Origin: Hymenobacter arizonensis
GTDB lineage: Bacteria > Bacteroidota > Bacteroidia > Cytophagales > Hymenobacteraceae
Direction: 5' to 3'
Length of the DNA: 64,000 nucleotides
Assembly (NCBI RefSeq): GCF_900115775.1
Contig: NZ_FOXS01000001.1
Span: 1,426,001 to 1,490,000 of the forward strand
The notes beneath the pieces were generated by a model. The model saw only the letters and a list, made by a program, of their open reading frames with translations. It was not told the DNA's origin and did not search any database. Of this stretch, positions 34,430 to 43,419 are shown piece by piece. The position numbers and the translations under genes are program-made. The number at the start of each line of letters is the position of its first letter. Positions within the stretch are counted from its first letter, which is position 1.

Positions 34430-35365
34430 ATGCTGAATATCGTTTTTATGGGCACGCCCGATTTTGCGGTGCCTACCCTGGAAAGTCTGCTGGAGTGGCC
34501 TGGAGGGCGCGTGGTTGCCGTGGTTACGGCACCCGACCGGCCGGCTGGCCGCGGGCGCAAGCTGCAAGCTTCAGCAGTGAAAGTAGCGGCCGAAGCCCAC
34601 GGCGTGCCGGTGCTACAGCCTACCAACCTGAAGTCGCAAGATTTCCAGGCAGAGTTGAAAAGCTTTGGGGCTGATTTGCAGGTGGTGGTGGCTTTTCGTA
34701 TGCTGCCCGAAGCGGTGTGGAACATGCCCCGGCTGGGTTCCATCAACATTCATGCTTCGCTGCTGCCCCAGTACCGAGGCGCGGCGCCCATCAACTGGGC
34801 CCTGATGCACGGCGACACCGAAACGGGCGTTACCTCGTTTTTTCTGCGCCATGAGATTGACACTGGCGACCTCATTTTGCAAGACCGCATGCCAATCGCG
34901 CCAGAAGACGATTTTGGCAGCCTGTACGACAAGCTTAAGACGGCCGGTGCAGCCCTGGCTCGGCGCTCAGTAGAGGCCATTGCGGCCGGCAATGCCCCCA
35001 GCACTCCACAGGAGCAACGCGACAACCTGCGGCCAGCCCCCAAGATTCAAAAGGAAACCGGCCGCCTCGATTTTACTCGGCCCGCCACAGAACTGGTAAA
35101 CTGGGTCCGCGGCCTCTCCCCTACTCCCACCGCTTTTGCTACCCTGCCCGATGGGCGCACTCTGAAGATTTTCCGGGCGCAAACCCTACCTGCAGATGCC
35201 GCGGCAGAACAGTTGCCTGCCCCCGGCACCTGGGCTTCCGACGGCAAACACCACCTGCGCGTAGCCGCCGCCGACGGCTGGCTGGACCTCCTCGATGTGC
35301 AGCTAGAAGGCAAGAAGCGGCTTCCGGTAAAGGAGCTTCTGCTGGGCTTCAAGCTGCCTGCGTAG
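34430..35365 (+). CDS. fmt: Methionyl-tRNA formyltransferase
   Basis: 311 residues, the standard length. Fmt formylates initiator Met-tRNA using 10-formyl-tetrahydrofolate. FMGTPDFAVPTLE at the N-terminus, then NIHASLLPQYRGAAPINWA with the catalytic Asn-His pair, GDTETGVT and IDTGD are diagnostic. A C-terminal tRNA-binding barrel domain is present (RGLSPTPTAFA, LPVKELLLGFKL). The gene sits 81 bases upstream of folA; both belong to folate-linked metabolism, so co-expression is plausible. Confidence 0.96.
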   Translation: MLNIVFMGTPDFAVPTLESLLEWPGGRVVAVVTAPDRPAGRGRKLQASAVKVAAEAHGVPVLQPTNLKSQDFQAELKSFGADLQVVVAFRMLPEAVWNMPRLGSINIHASLLPQYRGAAPINWALMHGDTETGVTSFFLRHEIDTGDLILQDRMPIAPEDDFGSLYDKLKTAGAALARRSVEAIAAGNAPSTPQEQRDNLRPAPKIQKETGRLDFTRPATELVNWVRGLSPTPTAFATLPDGRTLKIFRAQTLPADAAAEQLPAPGTWASDGKHHLRVAAADGWLDLLDVQLEGKKRLPVKELLLGFKLPA

Positions 35366-35446
35366 TGCCTACCCGGGTAGGCACTTGATGCTAATTCCTT
35401 AAGCAGCAACTTTCCCTTTCTTACCTCATAAATACCACCTGATACT

Positions 35447-35935
35447 ATGGTTTTCTTCGTTGTGGCCGTGGCCGAAAATGGAGTGATTGGCTTGAATGGA
35501 GAGCTCCCTTGGGGCCGGCTTCCGGCCGACCTTCAGCACTTTAAGTGCCTCACCGTGGGCCACCCCGTGGTGATGGGCCGCCGCACCTACGACAGCCTTG
35601 GCAAAGCCCTGCCCAAGCGCCCCAACATTGTGGTGACCCGCCAGGCTGATTGGACGGCTCCCGGCTGCGAAACCGCCGCCTCGGTGCCGGCAGCACTGGC
35701 CCGGGCCCACGAGCTGGACGAAGAAGTATGCGTGATTGGGGGCGGCGAAATCTACCAGCAGGCCCTGCCCACGGCCGACATCATCTACCTCACCGAAGTG
35801 CACCATAACTTTGAGGGCGACGCCTTTTTCCCAACTCCTCCTCCCAGCGAGTGGCAGGAAATCAGCCGCGAGCGGCACGAAGTAGATGAGCAGCACGCCT
35901 ACGCATTCAGCTTCGTGACCCTGCAGCGGCGCTAG
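35447..35935 (+). CDS. folA: Dihydrofolate reductase
   Basis: 162 residues, typical for chromosomal DHFR. It reduces dihydrofolate to tetrahydrofolate with NADPH. Motifs: VAENGVIGLNGELPW (the Met20-loop region with the conserved Trp), LPADLQHFK (substrate-binding acidic residue position occupied by Asp), VVMGRRTYDSLG (NADPH binding), VCVIGGGEIYQQAL and YLTEVHHNFEGDAFFP. A GC-rich inverted repeat and a terminator follow. Confidence 0.96.
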   Translation: MVFFVVAVAENGVIGLNGELPWGRLPADLQHFKCLTVGHPVVMGRRTYDSLGKALPKRPNIVVTRQADWTAPGCETAASVPAALARAHELDEEVCVIGGGEIYQQALPTADIIYLTEVHHNFEGDAFFPTPPPSEWQEISRERHEVDEQHAYAFSFVTLQRR

Positions 35936-35977
35936 GATTGCTGTCGTTACAAGAAGGCCAACTTAATTGTATGTGAA

Positions 35978-36067
35978 GGTCCGACCGTCCTAGGCGGTCC
36001 GACCGATTGAAGCGGAAACGAGACCGGGGCAACGACAACGGGTCGGACCGCCTAGGGCGGTCGGACC
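35978..36067. repeat. GGTCCGACCG inverted repeat downstream of folA
   Basis: Arms 35978-36004 and 36041-36067 pair at 26 of 27 positions. Each arm is itself made of two GGTCCGACC/CGGTCCGACC units around CCTAGG, giving a nested palindrome. Its sequence is unlike the other families here. Confidence 0.9.
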
Positions 36068-36103
36068 GGCGCATACACCTCAAAACCTCTCATTCTCACC
36101 CAT

Positions 36104-36145
36104 AAAAAAGCCCCGACTTCTTAGCAGAGTCGGGGCTTTTTAATT
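36104..36145. terminator. Bidirectional rho-independent terminator
   Basis: A-run, stem AAAGCCCCGACT / AGTCGGGGCTTT, then T-run; between folA and the convergent PorU2-like gene. Confidence 0.92.
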
Positions 36146-36159
36146 TAAGAAACGGCTGA

Positions 36160-39100
36160 TTAGCGCATCAGCACCAGCTTGCCCCAATCGTTTTTAAAGG
36201 CGGTATCGCCCGCTGTTTCGCGGCGGCCAAACTGCCCGTTCGGGTCGTCGAGCGACACGCGGTAGAGATAGGTGCCGTTGGCCAGGCGGTCGCCGTAGGA
36301 GTCAGTGCCATCCCAGGCATAATCGGTGATATTGTTGCCAATGTGCAGGGGGCCCAGCTCGTTCATGAAAATCTCGCGCACCACCCGGCCGGTGATGGTC
36401 ATAATCTGAATTTTCATGTTGCGCGGCAGCTCCTGGCCGGTCACCGTGAACACGAAGCGGGCCTTGCTCACCACGGGGTTTGGGTAAGGATAAACGTTGG
36501 TGATTTTGGAAGCGTTAACTACCTCAAATTTCACCTGAAAATCCTGAGAGCCAGCGCTGGCGTTGCTGGGGTCGCGACCCTGTACCCGCAGCGTGTACAT
36601 GCCATCGGGCAGCGGAGCGCTGAGGCCGGGGCGGTATTCGAGCTTGGCCACACTGCCATTGGTCTTGTCCACGGTGAAGTTAATGTTTGAGCCGTTGAGG
36701 TCGACGGCTGTTGGCGTGGATGAGCCCGGCCTAATCAGCGTCACAGTGAACACCGAACGGTCGGAAATGTGGCGCAGCTTGTCTTCGTCGCTGAGTTGAA
36801 TGTTGATGACCGGCATTGGCGAAACCAGGTCGCCGTTGAGAATGTGGCGACCATCAAACGCTACGTCCAAGGTCGGGGGTACATTGTTATCATTGACGGT
36901 GAAGGGCTCCAGCAGCAGCTCATTGTTGGTGTACAGCTGCTCGGGCTGGAGCTGAGGGTTTACGAAAACCTCAATGGCAAACGTCCCAAAGCGGCCTTTC
37001 ATGTCAATTTGAACATTGAAAGTAGCCATGGCCCCGGCGGCTAGCGGGGGGCTGGTAAGTGTAAGTTCCTGAGTGTTTACAACCGTGTTTGTGCCCGTGT
37101 TGCGAAGCTGCACCCGGGCTTTCAACGGCGCCAGGAAGGCCTCATTCGATACGTTCTGAAACTTTACCGGGAAGCTGATGATGCCAGTTCCTGTAGTTGC
37201 CTGGCGAAACAGGTTGGCCGCTGCGTAAGTAGTGGCCGGCACTGAGTCGCGCCGCACCACGCCTTCGGGCAGGCCGCGGTAGGTTACAAGCCACTGGCGC
37301 AATTGCGGCGGCACACGGGTCACGGAGTCGGCGAGGGCCAGCTCCAAACGGAGGTAAGGGTATTGCGTGGCCGATACAGTAGACAGCGCCTGCGCTGAGG
37401 AAGTAACGGTAGGCAGCACCACTGTTTCGCGGCCCGTCGCATCAATGGCCACTACGCTGAGGGTGCGCTGGGCAGTGGGAGTTAAGGTGCGAATGGTGGA
37501 ATATAGGCTCAGCCATTCTTTGGCAGGGCCAATGCGTGGCGATACTATCCGGCCGGCAGTAGCTCGCTGCTGCAGGCTGTCGCGCAGCTCAATGGTCTGG
37601 TCGTAAGCCGCAACGGTGAGGGTGCGGTCGGGTCCGGTTTCCCGCACGAGGCGGCCGGTGCTAGCCGTTAGCTTTTGGCCTACCAAGGCCAGCGGCTCAC
37701 CATCGGCCAGCTGGGTAATCAGCTGCGAGCCCAGCAAGGTTCGCAACGACGCTTTGAGGGCCGCAGGCAGCAAGGAATAGCGCAAGCGGTTGGCCGAAAC
37801 TACGGCAACGTAGGAACCAGCCGGCACCGCAGCCAGGAAAGCGGCCAACTCCTGCTGACGCGCGCTGTTATAGTTCAGGTTATCCAGGGTATCAAGCGCG
37901 GCCCCGCCTACGGGGTCGCTGGCCGAGAAGTAATAGAAATAGTTGGGTGCGCTTCCGCAACGCTGGTACGTTGCAGGCATGTCGACGGGGGCCAAGCCAC
38001 CGGGCTCGTACACGGCCACCAACAAGTTGGGCGACCTCACGCCGCAGCCGCTTACCGTGGGGGGCGCACCGGCCGACTGCAGGTAGATTCCGGCTCCAAT
38101 CAAGGTGCTGAACTGCGGCGCTGACCGCACCACCCCGCCGCCGCGGGTGCGCATCACCAGCGGAATCCGGTTGGAGGCAAAGGCCCATGCTCCGCTCGGT
38201 GCACTCACGTCGACACCCGTGCGGGTCGTGCGCTTGAACTGGCCATGGTGGCTCTGTGACCAGCCACCGGGGCTGGTGGGAATAACCCGGAATGAGGAAG
38301 TGACCCAAGTACCGTCTTCGCCCACAGCCGGCGTATGAAAACGTGAACGCCAGTACCAAACCACGCTGTCGCGCGAGGCTACAGTGGGCAGCACAGGCCG
38401 CCATTCGGCTATCACTCCAGAAGTGATAAGGGGCGCCACTACCCGAATTCCACTGTTGAAGGTGGGCACCGTGTCCAACTCAAAATCGTAGCCCCGCTGC
38501 AACCCGTTGCGGTCGTTGTTCTGCACCACCAGCCGTGGCTGGGCATTATTTACAATTTCGAATTCGGTGGGGTTTACAACGGTGAGGCCGCCTTGCAGGA
38601 AGGTGAAGTCAATTTGGGCGGTGTTGTTGGTTTCGCTCAACTCAGCTATGCGGTTGTTGGGGTCTAGGTCGACCCTGAAAGTGCTCACACCCGCTTCGGC
38701 CAGGGTATTGGGCAGGGTAAAAGCATAAGTGGTATCGCGCCGCCATGCCTGCCGTTGGGTATACAAGGAGTAAACCTGAGGCGTTCGCCCCGAGCTAGCC
38801 GAATAGGTGCGGGTTATCCTGATTTCAAGCGGGTCGAAGGTCACCTTGCCGGGGTTGGAAACCCCAACGTTGAGCACAAACTCTGTAGAAGAGGCTTTAA
38901 CTGGGCCCTGCCCCGGGGCGGGCGTCACGGACATAGTGGCGGCGCTGGCAATAAAATCGGGACGTTCTGGTGCAAACAAAGCCAGCGTAGGGTCGCCGTG
39001 CCAGCCTGTGCCCAGCAGTTGCTCCATGCCAATGTCATCGGTGAAGTAGGGAGTGCTTTGCAGCCGTCTTACGGCATCGGCATACACCGCAGTTATGGGC

Positions 39101-41376
39101 TTCCCATAAGTTTGCGGATTGCTAAACATGAGCTTGTAGATGGTATCCGCAGCTATTTCCAGGCGGTCGGGGTAGCTCAACCCGTACTCGCCCAAGGCTC
39201 CTATTGCTCCCTTCTGCGGGGTAAACAGCCAGTCCTCCAAAATTGTGGGAGCAGCAGTGTACGAATGGATTCCTTCGCACCCATTCAAGAAAAAGATGGG
39301 GTATCGCCCAATGTTATTGTAGTTGTTGGTGGGGTCAGAGGGCACGCCAAAATCAAGACTGAACCGGTTGTTTGACCCGTGGCCAAAGTAAGTGATGAGC
39401 GAGAGCCCTTCGTTCAAGTAAGAGGATATGTTGAGGCTAACGGGCAACACGTTGGTCCGGTATTCTGAGGAAACACGGCCTCCAAACAGCGGCCGTTCTA
39501 CCAGCTGCTTGTTGCGGTCCATAATGCTCCTGAACCAAGCCATCTCACCTGCATTTATCCCTCCCACTAGGTGCAATACATTTTTGCGCCATGGCTCGGG
39601 ACCCAAGGCGTCGTGCGTGCGCAGCTTGCCCAGGTAATTCATGATTTGCTGCGGTGCAACAACGGTCAAGCGGCCGGTTCGCAGCTTGGGAATAAAATCG
39701 TTGTTCTGAAAATCAGCCGTAATCATGTTGTCCGATACCGCCCGGGTACTAGTCGGTATCAGGTCAACGCCGCGCTCACCAGTGCCGCGAGCGGTAGTGG
39801 CTGTAAAGAGATTATTACGATTACTGCCAGCAATCAGCGGCTCTGAGGGCACAATGCCTTTCCCGAGCAGCAGCAGGTACCGGTCGGGGTTGTTGGGGTT
39901 GCCCGCGGCCAGCCACAGGCCGAAGTGACGCAAGGCCAGCCACGACCGTTCGCCGTAGTGAAACTGGTCGTACAGCTGGGAAGCCGTAACCAACAGCGTA
40001 TCGTAGCTTCCCCCGGCTGTTGATGCGCGGTACTTGGCGTACTCCCGAGCTGCGTTGGTTACTGGAGTGGTGCCATCCAGAGCCGGACCGTAGAGTTGGC
40101 GGTGCGACACAATGGCGAAGTTGACTGTTGCCGCATTTATGGCTCGAAAGCGCACCGGCCTAGCCGGTAGGGGCACGAATGGCAGCTGCGTATCGGCAAG
40201 CAGCAGTCGGCGCGACTGGCCCGCGGTAGCACTTGGGAAAACAAATCGGCGCCCCAGCGCCCCCAGTGTAGTAGCGGCAGTGGGCGCAATGCGCTGCACA
40301 TTCCAAGGGTCGTGAATGTCGTAGCCGACCACGGAAGCCGGAATGCTATCGACCTCGAAAGTAGCCGGACCACCTAGCAGAGAATCGCTGGCGAAAGCCA
40401 GCTGTCGGCGCGGCCCCAGCCAGCGGTTGGCCTGCGGGGCGACTACCCGTATGAAGCTCCGGCGATAGTAATCGGACGACGTACCTGTGCCGGTTGTGCT
40501 GGCCGAATAGCGAATGGTTACCAAGCCATTAGGCCCAACTTCGCCCGGCTGCAAGATGTATTTGCCACCAGCCTTGTTGTAATTCGTAAAAACGTAGCGG
40601 TCCAGCGAACGATAGACGTTGGTGGTAGTATTAAGCACCAACAACTCAATGTTGTGGGGCGCAAACGTGCCCCCTACTATGCCGACCTCAAGGCGGGGAG
40701 CGGTGGCCCCGGTCGTCGACACCACTGCTCGCAGCACCGAATCAGTTGTGGTTGTCGAGACTGCCGCCAAGAGTAATGAGAAGTAGCCCTCGCCGGGCTC
40801 TACCCATGGCAAAAAAGTTGAGCCACGCGCGGCGTCGCTCACAAGGTTGGTTTCCAGCTTAAGACTAGTGGCCAAGCGCCAGGCGTGCGGAGTGCCACCG
40901 GCTGCTACCGGCTGTGCCATTCGCTTGGCGGCTGGGGCCGTGGCCCCCGGGTAGGTAAGGAAATAAGCGGCCGTGTCGGTGTAAAAGCTATATAATTGAT
41001 GAGGCTGGTCGGTGGTGTTCTTGTATAGATTTCCATCGAGCTGGCCGTCGTTTCGCTGCCCGTAAAACTCCAGGTAAGTGTTGGTGTCGAACACAGTGGG
41101 AGCTCCGCCTTGGAAGACGGCCACCTGACGGCCCCGGCGCCAAAGCTGCAGGCGGCTGGGGTCTATGTTGCTAAGGCCGGCCTGGGTCAGGTACTGGAAG
41201 CTCAGGCGGTGGATGCCGTCCCGGGTTACCTGCACTTTATAGTATTGCTGGCTGGGCACTATCCATTCGTTGCCGTAGGGGCCCGACTGCGCCTGGGCCG
41301 CTGCACTAAACAGGCCAAACAGCAGCAACAGCGCCCATCTCAACTCCCTCATTTTACGAGTAACATTCTTTTCCAT
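36160..41376 (-). CDS. C25-family T9SS sortase-like protein (PorU2 type)
   Basis: 1738 residues with a signal peptide ending near AAAQAQ. The gingipain-like C25 peptidase domain lies around residues 400-800; catalytic His (near 666 in TYFGHGSNNRF) and Cys (near 700 in FLNGCEGIH) are both present. CARDB-like and immunoglobulin-like domains follow. The C-terminus has an FlgD-like fold (YPYPNPVVSKARFVFT, YAWDGTDSYGDRLANGTYLYRV). PorU is the T9SS protease that cuts sorting domains off cargo and attaches them to the surface. This protein is longer than canonical PorU (~1100-1300) and fits the form annotated as PorU2. It sits directly downstream of a PorV-like gene. Confidence 0.85.
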   Translation of the reverse strand: MEKNVTRKMRELRWALLLLFGLFSAAAQAQSGPYGNEWIVPSQQYYKVQVTRDGIHRLSFQYLTQAGLSNIDPSRLQLWRRGRQVAVFQGGAPTVFDTNTYLEFYGQRNDGQLDGNLYKNTTDQPHQLYSFYTDTAAYFLTYPGATAPAAKRMAQPVAAGGTPHAWRLATSLKLETNLVSDAARGSTFLPWVEPGEGYFSLLLAAVSTTTTDSVLRAVVSTTGATAPRLEVGIVGGTFAPHNIELLVLNTTTNVYRSLDRYVFTNYNKAGGKYILQPGEVGPNGLVTIRYSASTTGTGTSSDYYRRSFIRVVAPQANRWLGPRRQLAFASDSLLGGPATFEVDSIPASVVGYDIHDPWNVQRIAPTAATTLGALGRRFVFPSATAGQSRRLLLADTQLPFVPLPARPVRFRAINAATVNFAIVSHRQLYGPALDGTTPVTNAAREYAKYRASTAGGSYDTLLVTASQLYDQFHYGERSWLALRHFGLWLAAGNPNNPDRYLLLLGKGIVPSEPLIAGSNRNNLFTATTARGTGERGVDLIPTSTRAVSDNMITADFQNNDFIPKLRTGRLTVVAPQQIMNYLGKLRTHDALGPEPWRKNVLHLVGGINAGEMAWFRSIMDRNKQLVERPLFGGRVSSEYRTNVLPVSLNISSYLNEGLSLITYFGHGSNNRFSLDFGVPSDPTNNYNNIGRYPIFFLNGCEGIHSYTAAPTILEDWLFTPQKGAIGALGEYGLSYPDRLEIAADTIYKLMFSNPQTYGKPITAVYADAVRRLQSTPYFTDDIGMEQLLGTGWHGDPTLALFAPERPDFIASAATMSVTPAPGQGPVKASSTEFVLNVGVSNPGKVTFDPLEIRITRTYSASSGRTPQVYSLYTQRQAWRRDTTYAFTLPNTLAEAGVSTFRVDLDPNNRIAELSETNNTAQIDFTFLQGGLTVVNPTEFEIVNNAQPRLVVQNNDRNGLQRGYDFELDTVPTFNSGIRVVAPLITSGVIAEWRPVLPTVASRDSVVWYWRSRFHTPAVGEDGTWVTSSFRVIPTSPGGWSQSHHGQFKRTTRTGVDVSAPSGAWAFASNRIPLVMRTRGGGVVRSAPQFSTLIGAGIYLQSAGAPPTVSGCGVRSPNLLVAVYEPGGLAPVDMPATYQRCGSAPNYFYYFSASDPVGGAALDTLDNLNYNSARQQELAAFLAAVPAGSYVAVVSANRLRYSLLPAALKASLRTLLGSQLITQLADGEPLALVGQKLTASTGRLVRETGPDRTLTVAAYDQTIELRDSLQQRATAGRIVSPRIGPAKEWLSLYSTIRTLTPTAQRTLSVVAIDATGRETVVLPTVTSSAQALSTVSATQYPYLRLELALADSVTRVPPQLRQWLVTYRGLPEGVVRRDSVPATTYAAANLFRQATTGTGIISFPVKFQNVSNEAFLAPLKARVQLRNTGTNTVVNTQELTLTSPPLAAGAMATFNVQIDMKGRFGTFAIEVFVNPQLQPEQLYTNNELLLEPFTVNDNNVPPTLDVAFDGRHILNGDLVSPMPVINIQLSDEDKLRHISDRSVFTVTLIRPGSSTPTAVDLNGSNINFTVDKTNGSVAKLEYRPGLSAPLPDGMYTLRVQGRDPSNASAGSQDFQVKFEVVNASKITNVYPYPNPVVSKARFVFTVTGQELPRNMKIQIMTITGRVVREIFMNELGPLHIGNNITDYAWDGTDSYGDRLANGTYLYRVSLDDPNGQFGRRETAGDTAFKNDWGKLVLMR

Positions 41377-41465
41377 ACAATCGGTAGAGTATATCTATTA
41401 GTAGGATTAGGTAGCCAGTAAGCTACCCTAAAGCAGGCCTGCGCACGGCACAGGGGCGATTTTTA

Positions 41466-42599
41466 TTATTTGAAGCCGTAGCCGAGCGATACAATCAGCG
41501 AATTGGTTTGCGAAGAGCTTCCCAACTTTTCTACGGCCAGGCGCGACAACGCCAGGTCGACGCGTAGGCCGCTGACCGCCACACCGGCGCCCACGCTGTA
41601 CTGGCCCTTCCAGTTGCTGTCGAAAGTGCCGCTGCTGTTGGCCGAGAAGTTCTGAATCTTCTGGTAGTTGCCGGCGCCGCCGCGCAGAAAAACCAAGTCT
41701 TTGTAGCCAAACTCTACGCCGATGCGGGGGTCCACGCTCACGGCTTTGGTGGAAATGGGGGTATTGCGCTGGCCATCAGTAGTGGCTTCCAGGTCGACGG
41801 CTACCAGGGCCGAGAACTGCTTGGGCAGCTCAAAGCGGCGCCCGGCACCCAGCACCAGGCGCGGCAGCGTGATTTCGGCACTGTTGGTGGGAATGGCGTC
41901 GGGGCCGTTGGCAATGGTGTTGTTGATGCCCTTGGTGTATTCCTCGGCGTTGATGTTCCACTGCGTGAAGGTGGTGGTGATGTCGCGCGCCATCAGGCCC
42001 AGGTTCCAGCCCTTGTGGTTGTACTGCACGCCGGCATCGATGCCAAAGCCGTAGCCGCTGGCAAACTTGCCAATGTTGCGGTAAATGATTTTGCCGTTGG
42101 CGCCCACGCTTAGGCCTTCCACGTTGCCCAGCTTGCGGGCGTACGACAGCAGCAAGGCGTAGTCGGCCACCGAGAACAGCTCAATCTTGCTGTAGTCGAT
42201 GTAGCCGTATTCGTTGATGAGGTTGCGGGTGTCGGCAATGTTGTCGACGCCCAAGCGCATCACGCTCACCCCAATGGCGCTTTTGTCATCGAGGGGCATG
42301 GAAAAGGCGCCGAAGTCGTTTTTCACCACACCGGCAAACAGCTCGGAGTGCATCAGCACACCGTCGTATTTGTGGGTTTGGTTGGTGAGACCCGCCGGGT
42401 TCCAGTAGCCGGCGGTCGCGTTGTCGGCCAAGCTCACCTGCACCTTGCCCATTCCGAGCGCGCGGGCTCCCACGCCAATGTTCAAAAATTCGTTGCTGTA
42501 CTTGGGTGTTTTGGTAGACTGAGCGGTGGCTGGCAATGCCAGGGCTACGGTAGCACCCAGAAAAAACAGCCCACGAGCGGCAGAGGAGAGTTGGAGCAT
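41466..42599 (-). CDS. PorV/PorQ-family outer membrane protein (PorV2 type)
   Basis: 377 residues from ATG at 42599 (MLQLSSAARG), with a signal peptide ending near LPATAQ; the longer frame to 42743 precedes the signal and is rejected. FLNIGVGARALGMGKVQVSLADNATAGYWNPAGL is characteristic of the PorV/PorQ beta-barrel group, related to FadL-like barrels, and the C-terminus ends in an aromatic-type barrel strand (LIVSLGYGFK). PorV shuttles T9SS cargo from the translocon to PorU. Same strand and 90 bases upstream of the PorU2-like gene; the two probably form an operon. Confidence 0.87.
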   Translation of the reverse strand: MLQLSSAARGLFFLGATVALALPATAQSTKTPKYSNEFLNIGVGARALGMGKVQVSLADNATAGYWNPAGLTNQTHKYDGVLMHSELFAGVVKNDFGAFSMPLDDKSAIGVSVMRLGVDNIADTRNLINEYGYIDYSKIELFSVADYALLLSYARKLGNVEGLSVGANGKIIYRNIGKFASGYGFGIDAGVQYNHKGWNLGLMARDITTTFTQWNINAEEYTKGINNTIANGPDAIPTNSAEITLPRLVLGAGRRFELPKQFSALVAVDLEATTDGQRNTPISTKAVSVDPRIGVEFGYKDLVFLRGGAGNYQKIQNFSANSSGTFDSNWKGQYSVGAGVAVSGLRVDLALSRLAVEKLGSSSQTNSLIVSLGYGFK

Positions 42600-42938
42600 A
42601 TGTAAGAAAGCGGGTAAGAATTTCGCTGACGGAACGCAAGTTAATTCATTAAAGTGCGTCGGACCCACCAATTTCGAGCCAAAGCGGCGGGCGCTAGCTG
42701 AACCATGCTGAAAGTCGGGGTTAAAATGGAATTGGACGCTCAAGAGAAGCGGGTCAATAAGTGAGACTTTCTATACTCTCTTCTCCTTCTCGAGTCCCTG
42801 CATCGAGCAGTTTGGCCTCAGCTGGAAGGCCCGGCCCATGTGAAGGTAGCAAGAAGACGAAGTTTCTATAAAAATTTTATCACTGATAATCAGTGACTAG
42901 CGAAATACTTAATTGCTAAAGATGGAATTATTCATCCA
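42600..42938. other. Gene-free divergent intergenic region
   Basis: Lies between the divergent PorV2-like and padR genes. Contains no credible ORF. An exact 8-1-8 palindrome TCACTGAT-A-ATCAGTGA is at 42880-42896. The remainder shows nothing I can name; the porV2 promoter should be near 42610-42760. Confidence 0.6.
42880..42896. promoter_or_regulatory. Palindrome upstream of padR, possible operator
   Basis: Perfect palindrome TCACTGAT a ATCAGTGA, about 50 bases upstream of the padR promoter. Binding protein unknown. Confidence 0.5.
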
Positions 42939-42973
42939 GTACCTTGCGTTACAAAGTACCTACCATACATTTG
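42939..42973 (+). promoter_or_regulatory. padR-pspC promoter with overlapping inverted repeat
   Basis: TTG at 42944-42946 and TACATTTG at 42966-42973 with a 19-base spacer fit the Bacteroidota -33/-7 consensus. An imperfect inverted repeat GTACCTTG-n5-CAAAGTAC (42939-42959, 7 of 8 pairs) overlaps the -33 element and is a good candidate PadR autoregulatory operator. Confidence 0.72.
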
Positions 42974-43008
42974 TACTGTTTCTCACCCACTAGCTATTCG
43001 TAACGCCC

Positions 43009-43356
43009 ATGAAACTCGAGAACACCCAGGTTCAGATGCGCAAGGGAATCCTTGAATTCTGCATCCTGGAAATCATCGCCCGCGGCGAAGCTTACGCCTC
43101 CGACATGCTGGAGGAGTTGACTTCGGCCCGCATGATAGTGGTGGAGGGCACGCTCTACCCACTGCTAACCCGCCTCAAGAATGCTGCCTTGCTGGACTAC
43201 GTCTGGAAGGAGAGCACCAGCGGCCCGCCCCGCAAATACTACACCCTGACCGATGCCGGCCGCGAATTTCTGGCCGAACTGCGCGATACCTGGGAGGAAA
43301 TGGCCGCGTCGGTGGGCATCATCCGGCACAGTGCCCCGACGAAGCCTACTGCTTGA
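43009..43356 (+). CDS. PadR-family transcriptional regulator
   Basis: 115 residues, the short PadR class (winged helix plus one dimerisation helix). Recognisable segments: MRKGILEFCILEIIARGEAY, VVEGTLYPLLTRLKNAALLDY (recognition helix region) and GPPRKYYTLTDAGREFLAEL (wing). Such regulators usually repress their own operon. The neighbour 63 bases downstream is a PspC-domain membrane protein, a pairing seen repeatedly in Bacteroidota. The inverted repeat at 42939-42959 is the likely autoregulatory site. Confidence 0.92.
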   Translation: MKLENTQVQMRKGILEFCILEIIARGEAYASDMLEELTSARMIVVEGTLYPLLTRLKNAALLDYVWKESTSGPPRKYYTLTDAGREFLAELRDTWEEMAASVGIIRHSAPTKPTA

Positions 43357-43419
43357 TTTAGCCGTCTTTTTCCTTCTTCACTCACCAGAATTTAAACGGC
43401 CGATTTTCAGCCTTTTGTC

